From Fomitopsis serialis (Eukaryota > Basidiomycota > Agaricomycetes > Polyporales > Fomitopsidaceae): 21,625 nt of DNA. A program made the position numbers and the translations under genes. Of the stretch, positions 9,518 to 19,416 are shown piece by piece; the first letter of the stretch is position 1, and every line of letters starts with the position of its first letter. The notes under the pieces were generated by a model. It did no database searches. It was not told the DNA's origin and saw only the letters and a program-made list of their open reading frames with translations. The DNA is taken from the NCBI RefSeq assembly GCF_022376445.1, contig NW_025955540.1, positions 1-21,625 on the forward strand. The letters run 5' to 3'.

Positions 9518-10749
9518 TCTGAGGATGTGGGGACAATCAACTGTCACAGGGGTAATGCGTTTACGAGTGCGGGGTAACCACTGTCGATGCAGGCGGTTAC
9601 CCATATCAGGCAACCCCGACGTTCCTGTGCGGCCCCAAAATCACGTGTTTCCATAATTCGCGGCCTGCTCCGAGTTTGCCCCGAGTCCAATACAACCTTG
9701 TACTCGTCCACCTGACTGGAAATCCACGACGACGCTTGTGAGTATGGCAGCTGCTGGATTTAGCAACGGAAAGTAGTTCAAGTATGTGTCAGCAGCCCAG
9801 CATGTCCATGTTTGCCGATCAGGACCAGGCAACGATCTTCTCCCGCGGCCCGTGTTGTCATTCGAGTCTGGTTCGCTAGAACGTCAACGTCTATCTGCAC
9901 GCCCTAGCGAGTTGCATGTTTACCCATCGCTTCCATATTTATCCTCCGAGGACAGTTGGCCAAAATGAGTCGTTGAAGAGCGGTGAATATATGAATCTCG
10001 GCGCTGCCACTCGCAACGCTAAGGGTCCGAGGACCACTGGACGCAAACCCAACACAACCCGCAATAAAACATTCGATCATGATCATACAGGGTAAAACAA
10101 GAGGCTCCTTGGCAATACAGAGCACTAGACGAGTCGCTTAGCACCACATTCTGCCGCGTGAGGTTCAATTGATTCACGAGGCAGTTGCCTTCCTCTCTCG
10201 ACCGGCGCTCGTACTCAGACTGCGTCTTAACTGCGGGCCGATTCGGAGAACGGACCCAACGCAGTCCCGTAAGATGGCGGACGCGTTTACTACGAGTGTA
10301 AGCACTTGCTCACCCACACATGATGCATGATGAGACACTGGTTGTGCACTGGAATGGGCTTCCGACACTAATCACTTGCTAATTGCCTAGGACTCTCGCC
10401 TGCATCGCATTATGTATCTGAGCACTCACGCTTCATAGGATTGACTCGGTGTGCCCTGAAGTATGTGCGCATTGGGCAAGGAACCCGCGGACCTACCTGC
10501 GCGCACTCCCCACACATGTCAGGCGCGTCGGTGGCGCGGCGTAACGCATCGCGGTCACGAGACATGTCGGGCGCTACGTACAGACGTCCAGTAGCATTCG
10601 ACCGTCAGCACCATCCCACAACACCTGCGCTCGTAGAACTGCCTTGCTGGTCGGCAGACAATCACGGTACACTGTGAGTCATTGATGATATGAATACAGC
10701 CTCTTAATAGACGAAGAATGCAAATATAACCGTACAAGATATACAGGAT
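9518..10749. other. Intergenic between IVD and thioesterase
   Basis: No supported gene. The IVD-proximal end should hold its promoter: CACGTG at 9642-9647 lies about 125 bp upstream of the ATG, and I see no clear TATA box. Further right, a minus-strand ATG at 10565 opens a 51-codon frame with CGEC and a GTAGGT donor after the codon for Gln23. It might be a short exon, but no family is recognisable. Confidence 0.5.
9642..9647. promoter_or_regulatory. E-box CACGTG upstream of IVD
   Basis: The palindromic hexamer lies 125 bp before the IVD start codon. Fungal bHLH factors bind this sequence; its use here is a guess from position alone. Confidence 0.3.
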
Positions 10750-11553
10750 CTAAAGCTTGACATCGGACCTGCTTGGGGCCATCTTCACCTGACTTCCAGT
10801 TACGACGAGACGCCGCGCTGTGGTATTCCATATCTTATACGTACGGAGATCAGAGTCAGCAACTACTGGGAAAGGCAGCTGACCTCGCACCTCAGCACGC
10901 ACGGATACCGCACGTTTACCGGAAGATACGGTGGTGCATACAACGTTCAACTTGTCTCCTCTGTTGCCCGGATTACAGGCCTTTCAAGTGTGAAGCGAGC
11001 AGCAATAGGGACGTACAGTTTCGCTCCAGCATGAAACGTCGTGTTGAGGGATTGTGAGACGAGGTCGAAGGCACCTCCAGCGACCAGAGCTTGGACTACC
11101 AGCGTGGCCGATGTGCAGCTATATGCGGGACGGTGAATAAATGGTCCGATTACAGGTCCAGACGACGGGCTCACGCGTCCACGAGAAACGCTGCGCAACC
11201 TCCATGCATCATATTATGTGCATTGCACATCTCTGCCGATTAAAGAGTATGAAAGTCCACCTGTCAGCCTCACGGTCACAGTCCGTGCTGTCCAGGGTTC
11301 ACTCACCTTGCAATACAGTCCCCTCAAACACGACTCGCGCATGCGTCCTCCCGTCCTCCGGCCTCTCGAATGTATTGCACACAATCATTCGCATCTGCAT
11401 CATGACCGAGTCCCCGAACTGGCCGCCGCGGTTGAACGCGGCTCCTGCGCGGGCAACGATCTCCTTGTGCTCGGGGGACAGATTGCAGTCGGCGGCCTTA
11501 AGGATCTCCCTCGCGCGTGCGAGCCTTACGTTTGGAGGGCGCGGCGAAGACAT
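10750..11553 (-). CDS. Hotdog-fold acyl-CoA thioesterase (THEM2/ACOT13-like)
   Basis: Predicted to hydrolyse acyl-CoA to free acid and CoA. Exons: 11553-11307, 11232-11175, 11118-11017, 10960-10891, 10833-10750; 186 aa, in frame throughout. The core reads EMCNAHNMMHGGCAAFLVDACT. Spacing matches human THEM2: its Asn50, His56 and Asp65 correspond to Asn86, His92 and Asp101 here (offsets of 6 and 9 residues are conserved). The following strands, SQSLNTTFHAGAKLGDKLNV and SGKRAVSVRAEIWN, then LVVTGSQVKMAPS, are typical of the 4HBT/PaaI superfamily. Residues 1-82 form a family-typical N-terminal extension with no signal or presequence that I can see. The final VKL could be a degenerate C-terminal targeting signal, but it is not a standard SKL. 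Its upstream neighbour in the same orientation is IVD, so both genes act on acyl-CoA; a shared pathway is inference. The acyl chain preference cannot be read from sequence. Confidence 0.88.
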
Positions 11554-12432
11554 GGTCGGTGAACTGGCGACTGTTGGCTCTACACCTCAGGTGAGGTGGG
11601 GTACATGTATCGTCTACGTGTATCGAGGGAAGCACAGCCTATGAGGGAGAGAAGCAGGCAGCTGGCCATGATGCATTGATGCATGATTGAAGGTAAGTAC
11701 AATTGAGCGGCCGCAGCGGTGGCGCGTCACGATCACGCGCGTCGCGCTAGAGGGAACATATCCGGCTGTCTCCGGAGGGTAGGATGTGGAAGACAACTCA
11801 TGCTGGGAACAACTGAGTACTTCTCTCCTACTAGGCAGACCCTAAGGAAGACCTCTTTGATGGAGGGGAGGGCGGTCTGCTAGGTGAGAACAGCATGCTC
11901 TTGAATTCGCGGCTCGATTGCTTACCTCCTCTGGTTCGACTTGTTGAAGTACTTATCAATTCAAGTGCTGGCTGGCATACCTTAGTCGAACCTCGTCTTG
12001 ATGTCGTCTCTACAACATCTGCTGGCAGGAGCTCGTGTTGCCTCCGATGATGGACAGCAGCCAACACGTACTGGCAATCTTCCGCCGCACGTATGTGGCG
12101 GCCTGGCAGCTGGGCCACACTGACATCCAAAGCCGATCGGAGTGTTCAAACGCTTATGTTGGTGCGCACAACAGGTAAGTATGTGTCCCTTATCTCATGG
12201 GCGGTATGCGTGGGCGATGGAACTGAAGGTTATCTGTTAAGCGCTTGACGGCCGCTGGGCTGTGCGACCAGTCAAACATGTCGAGTCAAAAACGGTGTGG
12301 TATAGGGGCCTCTGACTTTGTCCACATATCTCGGTCTCCTACAATGTTCTTTGGCATCAATTCAGTTCGCGAAAGGCAAGCTTCCGTAGTCCAACATCGT
12401 TACCCGCAACGAAGGCACCTCCGACGTATTCG
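11554..12432. other. Intergenic with one exon-like fragment
   Basis: This is the upstream region of the thioesterase and of the GNAT remnant. A plus-strand frame is open from 12002 to 12174 and stops precisely at a GTAAGT donor (12175-12180). It reads YNICWQELVLPPMM and LAIFRRTYVAAWQLGH among other residues. I do not recognise it and could not chain it to further exons. A paired ATGCAT motif (ATGCATTGATGCAT, about 11670-11683) and a 9-bp inverted repeat (11933-11941 with 11984-11992) also lie here. Confidence 0.4.
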
Positions 12433-12923
12433 ATGTCAAGCCCTGGATCGGAGTCACCAACTGCAGCACTGCGCCTAGTTCGTTTCGCATCTGCTCAAGA
12501 CTTCGTCGACGCCGTAACGCCCTTTGACGATGACTTCATGAATTTTGGCCTAGGGATGGTCATAGCCAGCCTGTCGCCGTGGACAAGCCCTGGACGTACT
12601 GTGACAGGAGCCTCCGAGTCGCATACTCAGGCTGCATCGGGCGCCGACACCGCGGAAGGCACCTTCCTCGCCGTGTTCTAGGGAGAGCAATTGATGTACG
12701 TGGATATCTACTGCTCGGGAGGAACACTCCGCGGACGGTCGCCATACGCAACGTGTTCATCGCGCCGGAGCACCGCAAGCGTGGGCTCGTACCTGAGCCT
12801 GCAGCGGCGAGGATTTACGCGCGCTGTGGGTTCGTAATCGACCCGGATGCGAGGGACTCGGTTACAGGGAGGAGCCTTTGTTATGTACAGGAGCTGAGAG
12901 ATGTTACGATGGCATCTTCCTGA
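12433..12923 (+). pseudogene. GNAT-family acetyltransferase remnant
   Basis: Two pieces of an N-acetyltransferase of the type common in basidiomycetes survive. The first, from the ATG at 12433, reads VRFASAQDFVDAVTPFDDDF and MNFGLGM, then EGTFLAVF followed by a stop at 12679-12681. The second, in another frame (about 12685-12923), reads GYLLLGRNTPRTVAIRNVFI, APEHRKRGL, then EPAAARIYARCGFVID and TGRSLCY. In complete relatives roughly 150-170 residues normally separate GTFLAVF from GYLLLG, and about 40 more follow the acetyl-CoA motif APEHRKRG(L/I) before the AAARIY block. Both stretches are missing, with no splice sites to explain it. The deletion into motif A should abolish cofactor binding. 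The estimates of missing length come from memory of the family, not an alignment. Confidence 0.75.
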
Positions 12924-14668
12924 CACTTAGTACCTCTGAGTCTATTGCCCTTGTCCATTGTGATTCTTGAACACGTACCAGCGGCACCGATGAGTACGAG
13001 CATGTAAGTGCCGGATCTACATTGCTTACTGCCAACTGATTGCTGCTTAGATCGACTTAATGAAGCTGTTCTCTACGGTCATACTTGCTGGGGCGGTCTT
13101 CCGAGGTTGAATTGATGGAGGTTGGTAGACACGTGTTCCCGCTTATGGGCGCCTATGTTACAGTACCGAAGCAACTTGGTGTCGACCGACGACCTATTCT
13201 CTTGCATTTTGAAGGTGACCCTTCGTTTTCCGTCCTTGCATCCGCGTCTTCTGTCGTGAAGAAAGCAGCTATAGCCAAAATCTTCTGCGACGACTCCAGT
13301 TATGGTCCATATTCCCGAGTGAGATAGGAGATCCCGCTCACGGTACTGGTAGCTGTACGACATTTCGACAATGTGCGGCAACGACGGGTCGATTGGTGTC
13401 GGATGCATATGGTATGTGGCTTCTCCATGCCGCTTCACGCTGTCTGAGCCTGCTTCCCAGTAGAGTAGACAACTGCACAATCTCGGTCATGCGCACGACA
13501 CGGTATGTATCGCTTCTATCTCTGCGGGCATGTCACAGCATGTGGTATCAACGGGCGTCGCGGCCACCTTCGATGCGGTGGTCATAATGGGTCCATGTGG
13601 CCGGGCGCGACGTCATTGTAACGAGGCGAGTCGGCGGGTTTCATATCCATATGCTCTGTTTGCACGAAGTCGCAACGCTTGGTTGCAGTACCGACAAGTC
13701 TCTTAGGCTCGAGCTTCTGCTATCTACTGGCATTTACGATGCTCCCCAGCATGCGGAGGTGCACCGGGTAGCCTTGTGCGCGTAAGTAGTCTCGGGAACC
13801 CCGAGACTCATGCCATGCAAGGACCATCTGCTCCTTATCGTAACTGATGATGTGGGCAGTGCAGCAAGTACTTGCATAGCAGTGCTCCCCGTTGTCATGC
13901 CCAAGTGTTATGATACAGCATATTGTGTTCCCTGCGCATGACCGCCCATGGTCTTTTCCGACGGGTCGGTTTGTAATGACGTTCAATTCACACTGGCTCT
14001 ACAAGGTGTTTGCCATCGCACCAATCCGTCGTACTTTGTATTCGTCTACAGCTCCCCATGAGGTCGATCAGTTTTACGGACGGGGACCCGAGGATGCAAG
14101 ATAACAAGTTCACGAGGTCGGCACCGGGATCTCCGAACAGGTCGTCATCTCTTCCCGACCTTACCTGGTATAGCAAACGCACGAGTAAGCTGGCGTTCGG
14201 TTGATCGGCTAAAGGGAGGGGTGCGCAATCGTGCGGGGGATTGACTTCTGCGTCACAAGGATACAGCAGCGTCTCGATAGCGGATCATGGGCATCCCCAC
14301 GCAAGGCCCGCCTCCAACCCGCCTCACCGCCGGATTGCACGCTAGACGTTCTTCCCGCCGCTTCGACCACGCTATTGTGGAGCGACTTCCATGCCGCATC
14401 TGGATCGGGAAGGTCCCTGCACCGGGCGCTGGCGGTGTGTAACACACGGGACGTGAGGTATGCACAAGGGCTCACTTCCGTTCTCATTTCATCATCCTGA
14501 AGCATGATCAGCGAGTTGCAGGATCTCCCTGGACACGGCACAAGCATGCTATACCACCTGCGATGGCTTCTCAGCCAACATGGCGGTGGTCCCCGTCATA
14601 TGGACTGTTCGGAAGGACATGTGCGCCGCGAAGGCCTTGCTTCTTCATGACGCGGAAGCCGGGGATGC
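12924..14668. other. Intergenic, no supported gene; scattered exon-like signals
   Basis: The stretch contains an intron-like segment (13004-13050: GTAAGT, a CTGAT branch site, TTAG). Shortly after it comes an ATG at 13060 whose frame reads MKLFSTVILAGAVF, like the start of a secretion signal, but it stops at 13108-13110. A GTAAGT donor-like site at about 13782 falls inside a strong hairpin region. The GC-rich part (about 14220-14550) has open frames on both strands but no family motif. This may be the debris of old genes. Confidence 0.45.
13788..13808. repeat. Perfect 9-bp inverted repeat with 3-nt loop
   Basis: AGTCTCGGG (13788-13796) and CCCGAGACT (13800-13808) pair without mismatch around AAC. 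It contains CGG-N5-CCG, the form recognised by many Zn2Cys6 fungal regulators. It would also fold as a stable hairpin in RNA. No gene was found beside it. Confidence 0.6.
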
Positions 14669-14675
14669 ATATAAG
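14669..14675 (+). promoter_or_regulatory. TATA box of the aspartic protease gene
   Basis: ATATAAG lies 97 bp upstream of the chosen ATG (14766) and 19 bp before an upstream in-frame ATG at 14688. Transcription starting about 30 bp after a TATA would exclude the ATG at 14688, which supports the later start. Confidence 0.5.
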
Positions 14676-14765
14676 CCTCTGGGCTGAATGCTGAACGGCA
14701 GGTCGCCTCGTTCGTACCTTCTCCGGTCTTTCCCCTACAGCCTTCAGCTCCTCAGTTCAACAATC

Positions 14766-16364
14766 ATGTTCCCCAAGGCAGCTCTGCTCACCCTCGCTCT
14801 TGCGTTCGTCGCTTCCGCTTCGCCGGTCGCGAAGGATACCCAGAACGGAATCCGCATTCCCATTCACAAGCGTAGCTCGGTGACCAAGGCTGATGGCACG
14901 TTCGACCGCGAGGCTGCCATTCGGCAGAAGGTCAAGGTGCAGAAGTACGCGGCTTTTACTATTCTTCCGCTCAGCGACGCACGTGCTCACGTGCTCTCTG
15001 TGTCTACTAGCAAGCACCGTCAGAACCTGATGAACATCGACAAGAACGTCGGTCTGGAGAACTTCAACCAGGGCGCACACATCCCCGAGTTGGCTGTCCT
15101 GCCCCCTTCTCTTCAGAAGCGCCAGGGCGAGTCCCTTTCGGACGAGCAGAACAATGAGGAGTGGACGGGCACCGTGTCCATTGGCACGCCCGCGCAGGAT
15201 TTTACCATCGACTTCGATACTGGTTCTGCTGATCTCTGGATCCCGTCCTCCGACTGCTCCGGCTGCCAGGCGAAGAGCTCATACGATGCATCCAAGTCCT
15301 CGACGAGCAAGGAGCAGAGCGGTAACTTCCAGATCCAATACGGTGACGGTTCTACCGCCTCTGGCCCCATCTACTCCGATACCGGTATGTCTGCGTGGTC
15401 GGAGTTTGCTGCCTGTACTTACGGTGGTGTGCTATTAGTCAGCGTTTCCGGTGTGTCGGTTACTGGCCAGTATCTGTCTGCTGTCAACAGCGAGAGCGGC
15501 AACTTGGTCGGTGGGCCGAACGACGGTCTGATGGGCATGGCCTTCCCTACCATCTCTCAGCTCAAATCGGTAGGTCGGAGGTGATCGGTTTCGTTGTCCC
15601 GACGCTGATGCAACGAAAAACAGGACCCGTACTTTTGGACTGCTGTTGACCAGAAGGCCGTGAAAGAGGGCGTGTTCGCCTTCAAGCTCTCGACCAGTGG
15701 CTCCGAGCTCTACATCGGGGGCACGGACAACTCGATGTACTCTGGTGACATCGAGTACCACGACCTCTCTTCTTCGGCGCAGGGCTTCTGGCAGATCAGT
15801 GGTGCGAGTGCGCTGGTCAACAACAACGCCACGGTTTCGGACTTCGACACCATCATTGACTCCGGTGAGCATTTCGGGACAGTGCTCAGCATAGAATACC
15901 TGAGCTCACCTGGCCTTGTGCGCAGGCACCACGATCATGTACGGCCCGCCCGATGCCGTGTCGCAGTTCTACGCTGCCATTGACGGTTCGTCCGAGTACG
16001 ACTCGCAGAACGGATACTACTCCATTCCCTGCGACTCCATCCCGACCATCGCCTTCTCGTGGGGTGGCAACAACTGGGAGATCTCCTCGGACGTGTAAGG
16101 GTTCTACCATTCCTGGTTCTGCCTAGATTGACCGTCGATATGCACAGCTTCAACCTCGGTACTGCCTCCGACGGTAACTGCCAAGGTGCTCTTGCTGCTC
16201 AGGACCTCGGTCTCGGTGATAACGTTTGGCTCCTTGGTGACTCGTACGTGGTCGTCGGTTTCGGTGTCCATGAATGACAGCTGATCTCCAATAGGCTCAT
16301 GAGGAACGTCTACACCGCGTTCTCTGTCGACAACAACGCCGTCGGCTTCGCTAAGCTCTCGTAA
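14766..16364 (+). CDS. Secreted pepsin-family (A1) aspartic protease
   Basis: Predicted extracellular or vacuolar acid endopeptidase made as a prepro-enzyme. Exons: 14766-15384, 15439-15569, 15624-15864, 15926-16094, 16148-16243, 16295-16364; 441 aa. The chosen start gives an immediate signal peptide ([19 protein letters not shown]); the in-frame ATG 78 nt upstream would bury it and lies too near the TATA box. A propeptide runs to Lys118-Arg119 in LPPSLQKRQ, a Kex2-type site, leaving about 322 mature residues. The first catalytic motif is [12 protein letters not shown] (Asp151), the flap is [10 protein letters not shown], and the second is DSGTT (Asp329), whose Gly codon is split by intron 3. 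The C-terminal block [20 protein letters not shown] is typical of the family. Intron 1 (15385-15438) is stop-free and 54 bp. No GPI signal is visible. The gene appears intact and functional. Confidence 0.95.
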
Positions 16365-17627
16365 AAAATGTCTCGACGAGTGTAAGACGGGGCCATTGAC
16401 TTTGTATCAAATTTGTACGCTCATTGACACTGCACGTCGCAGTAGACCGTTGTATCTGTCATTACAGTGTGTAATATATGTTGCTTGGGCATTTCTCACC
16501 ATGCAAGTCTGATTCCCCGCGGTCGGAACGGTGCCACAGTGATGCGAGTAGTGGCCTGGATGATCGGGGAACGCTGATCCTTATTGACATGAGCGTGCGT
16601 TGGCCCGTCTGCTTCCATTCGCAACGTTGAATGTTGGGTAAATTGATTACTTAGAGGGTTTTGTGTGTCCTGACACTGAAATTGGTTTGCGTGTGCGTCG
16701 AGCCGATGAACCCCGCTTCATCGGGCAATGCCTGTTGATGAAACAAGCAATCAAATTTGAATTCATGGTATTCGTGTTATTGGCGAGTTGCTTCATTCAC
16801 TTGGTAGTGACGTACACTTCCTAATCGACTTCCACAGGTATTTTACAGTGGTTCAATGGCCCCGGATGGCACTGATGTCAGCCTCTGGAGTCTGGTATAT
16901 GGTGGCAATCACGACGAGGTTCGACTGCAACTGATGCCTGTCCTATGTTAAGGTCCGTTCAGTGTGCATAGTCTATTCGAGACATGGCTGACGGTAACGA
17001 GATGACCTCCCGACCTTCCTAGATGTGATCGTCTCCCCGCGTTTCGCGGATTCCAGTTCGAACAGCCTATGTAAGTCGTGTGAGTCAGTCCACTGGACAG
17101 CGCAATGGAAGCTGCTGCATCGACGTCAAGGACACACGGATCTTTGTGCTCACCATACCGACTGTTCTCCGCGATGCTGTAGCAGTAGTCGGTACGGCAA
17201 TGGTCGGCAAGGGAATTGAGGAGAAGTGGGATTTCCTCTAGCAGCAAACGCCGTCATTACCATGCCCCTTCCTACGAGAATGACATCTCGCATGTCTACT
17301 CGTATCGGTGCGGGAGCTACGATTTTTGATCCAAGCTTACGGACATGTCCGTGGCTCAATCATTCCGATTCTCCACCGATGTTGGGCCCCTCCCATACGA
17401 AGCACTATATCCATGCAATGGTGAGCGCATCTTACCTAGGGATATGAAATTACAACGCCTTCTCACAAGGTACGTAGCTTGCAAATTGTCCGTGGCCTGA
17501 ACGAAGCTGGTGCCGCAAATAAATTTCTTGGCACCAGAAAGCGAAGGCTAGTGTCGTACTGAAACTGATAGACACAACGTGGAGCATCTTCGCATTGGTC
17601 AGTGCTTCAGGAACATGATATCGGGAG
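16365..17627. other. Intergenic, no supported gene
   Basis: The first part is the 3' flank of the protease. At about 17100-17230 a plus-strand frame reads VKDTRIFVLTIPTVLRDAVA and on to GIEEKWDFL before a stop. It looks protein-like, but I cannot name it or chain it to exons. A TGAGTCA lies at 17081-17087 and AATAAA near 17518. Confidence 0.45.
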
Positions 17628-17634
17628 TATATAA
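17628..17634 (+). promoter_or_regulatory. TATA box of the seven-helix membrane protein gene
   Basis: TATATAA ends 37 bp before the ATG at 17672. This placement argues that an in-frame ATG at 17579, upstream of the TATA, is not the start codon. Confidence 0.55.
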
Positions 17635-17671
17635 CTTGAAAGAGTTCAACAGACTATCATTGCTCACCGCG

Positions 17672-18932
17672 ATGTCCCACCCTCCGATGCGGAGGCCACC
17701 GATCTTTCCTATCACAGAAGCACAGCTGGTCTCGCTCTTCATGCAAAGCTTCGCCTTCGGGGTACACGCGCTGGTCTTCGCGGTTTGCATGCACAGGTGG
17801 TTTTGCCGTTTTCAGATCGCGGGGCTCGGCACGAAGTCCTGGCCCTGGATGGTCGTGGCTACTAGCTTGTTCATCCTCGGAGGAGTGGACGTGTCGCTGA
17901 ACTTATATGATAACATAATTGCGTTCGTCTTCTTCAAGAGGCCCGGCGGTGCTGACTTGCAATTCGAAACGATATCGAACTGGATCAATATCGTCAGGGT
18001 GAGTGGACTCACCGTATTTTCACCTCTTCCTGAGAGCCTGACTGTGGGGCACCAGAGTGTCTTGTACTTCCTTGTCGCGATGCTCTCCGATGCAGCTCTG
18101 GTAAAAATCAATAAACCTTTTGACATCATGATCTCCATTGACGATGACCTGTCGTGACCAGATCTATCGTTGCTGGATTGTGTATGCTCACTGGAAGCCT
18201 CGCTGGGCCGTCATCGTCCTGCCCACCCTCCTGTGGCTGGGTGCGATCGTCTGTGCGACCGTAGACGTTTACTACGTGTCCACCCTGCACAAGTTAGCAA
18301 CGATACCACACGAGAAAACTCTCCGACCATACCTATTTGCAACCTACTTGATGTCGCTCCTTTTGAACTTCCTGGTCACTGGTACGTGCTACAAGCCAAT
18401 CGCCGCACTCACTACGCAGTCTAACGTCCATCAAACTAGGGTTGATCGTGTATCGAATGCGGGCGCTGAGCAAGCAGACTTCGTCGTTCATAAGGCAGCA
18501 GCGTTGGAACCGTCTCAAAACCGTCAGCCGCATCTTCATGGAGTCCGCGCTCATGTACACTCTGTCCGTCGTGATCAGCGCCGTGATGGAGATGATCAGC
18601 AACGATGCGTTCTACGGCACCACCGACGTCGTAAGTTATAGGGTATGCTGAGACATGCTTGTCGTGTTGACCCATTCAACCATTGTCAGAGCGTAGAACT
18701 TGCAGGCATCGCCTTTGACCTCATCATCATCCGGCTCTGGACAGAGAATACGCGTGAAGAAAGCCGCACCATCACGGAATCTTTCATCATGGAGCCACCT
18801 CCCGCTCGACCACGCCTCAACTCCCTGGGACACTATCAACTCCGCTTTCCCCCGCCGCCGAGTCGCGTTAGCTTCGCCCACTCCGAACGTGGTAGCGTCC
18901 ACACTAATATCAGCAAGGTGAGGAGGATATAG
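17672..18932 (+). CDS. Seven-transmembrane protein, uncharacterised mushroom family
   Basis: Multi-pass membrane protein of unknown function, like families that are greatly expanded in Agaricomycetes. Exons: 17672-17998, 18056-18100, 18162-18381, 18440-18630, 18690-18932; 341 aa. Hydrophobic spans fall near residues 17-44, 58-83, 105-125, 139-163, 175-198, 222-246 and 262-280, giving seven helices with an extended, Arg- and Pro-rich cytoplasmic-looking tail. Recognisable local motifs are IYRCWIVYAHWKPRW after helix 3, GLIVYRM after helix 5 and GIAFDLIIIRLW in helix 7; relatives carry a similar final motif. No Pfam name can be assigned with certainty, and receptor function is not established. 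The tail codons AGC AAG are followed by GTGAGG, which resembles a donor; splicing to an acceptor near 18980 would extend the protein to a stop at 19046. The stop at 18930-18932 is the simpler reading. Confidence 0.82.
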
Positions 18933-19416
18933 GAACACGGTGAGTCCCGCCTGTTATATCACGAATAGATGGTGGCTCAGTTCCCGGGTCCAAATCAGCC
19001 TGTCCGGACAATCTCTGTACCTCTATCCGTATCTTGGAGTGTATGAATCTGCAACGGAAATGGCGGACATTAGCAACTTGGACACTGAACACTCGGACAC
19101 TCAAAGGACTGGCTACGGAATGAACAATGTACGTGGGTGCGGATATGCAGATGTAAGGCTTGAATTTCTTGAGATACACATTTGGCTATGTTCTGTTCAG
19201 CATGTATCAGTTAGCACAGACGTCAATGCACACAAAATGTTCCCATCATGGCGAGATGGATGGCAACAAGTCCGTGCCCCAGTTGTGCCCCAAGAAAGTC
19301 TCAAGAAAGGTATGCTCCATGATATATGCTACAAAACGTCGGTGGCTGCGTATGTGACCGTCCCAAGAAGAATAGGAATACCAGACCAACCGGGGATGGC
19401 ATGCGACACTCGAAGC
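18933..19416. other. Convergent spacer between membrane protein and WC-2
   Basis: The stop codons of two convergent genes are 484 bp apart, so this holds both 3' regions. A plus-strand frame stays open from 18940 to 19431 (163 codons from a GTG) and runs into the last WC-2 exon. It lacks an ATG start at the 5' end and shows no motif, so I do not call it a gene. Confidence 0.55.

Noticed and set aside
14209..14547. GC-rich open frames on both strands
   Set aside because: No conserved motif and no plausible exon chain; likely compositional.
14688..14765. Upstream in-frame ATG of the aspartic protease
   Set aside because: It is only 19 bp from the TATA box and would place 26 residues before the signal peptide.
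17579..17671. Upstream in-frame ATG of the membrane protein
   Set aside because: It precedes the TATA box at 17628, so it is unlikely to be in the transcript.
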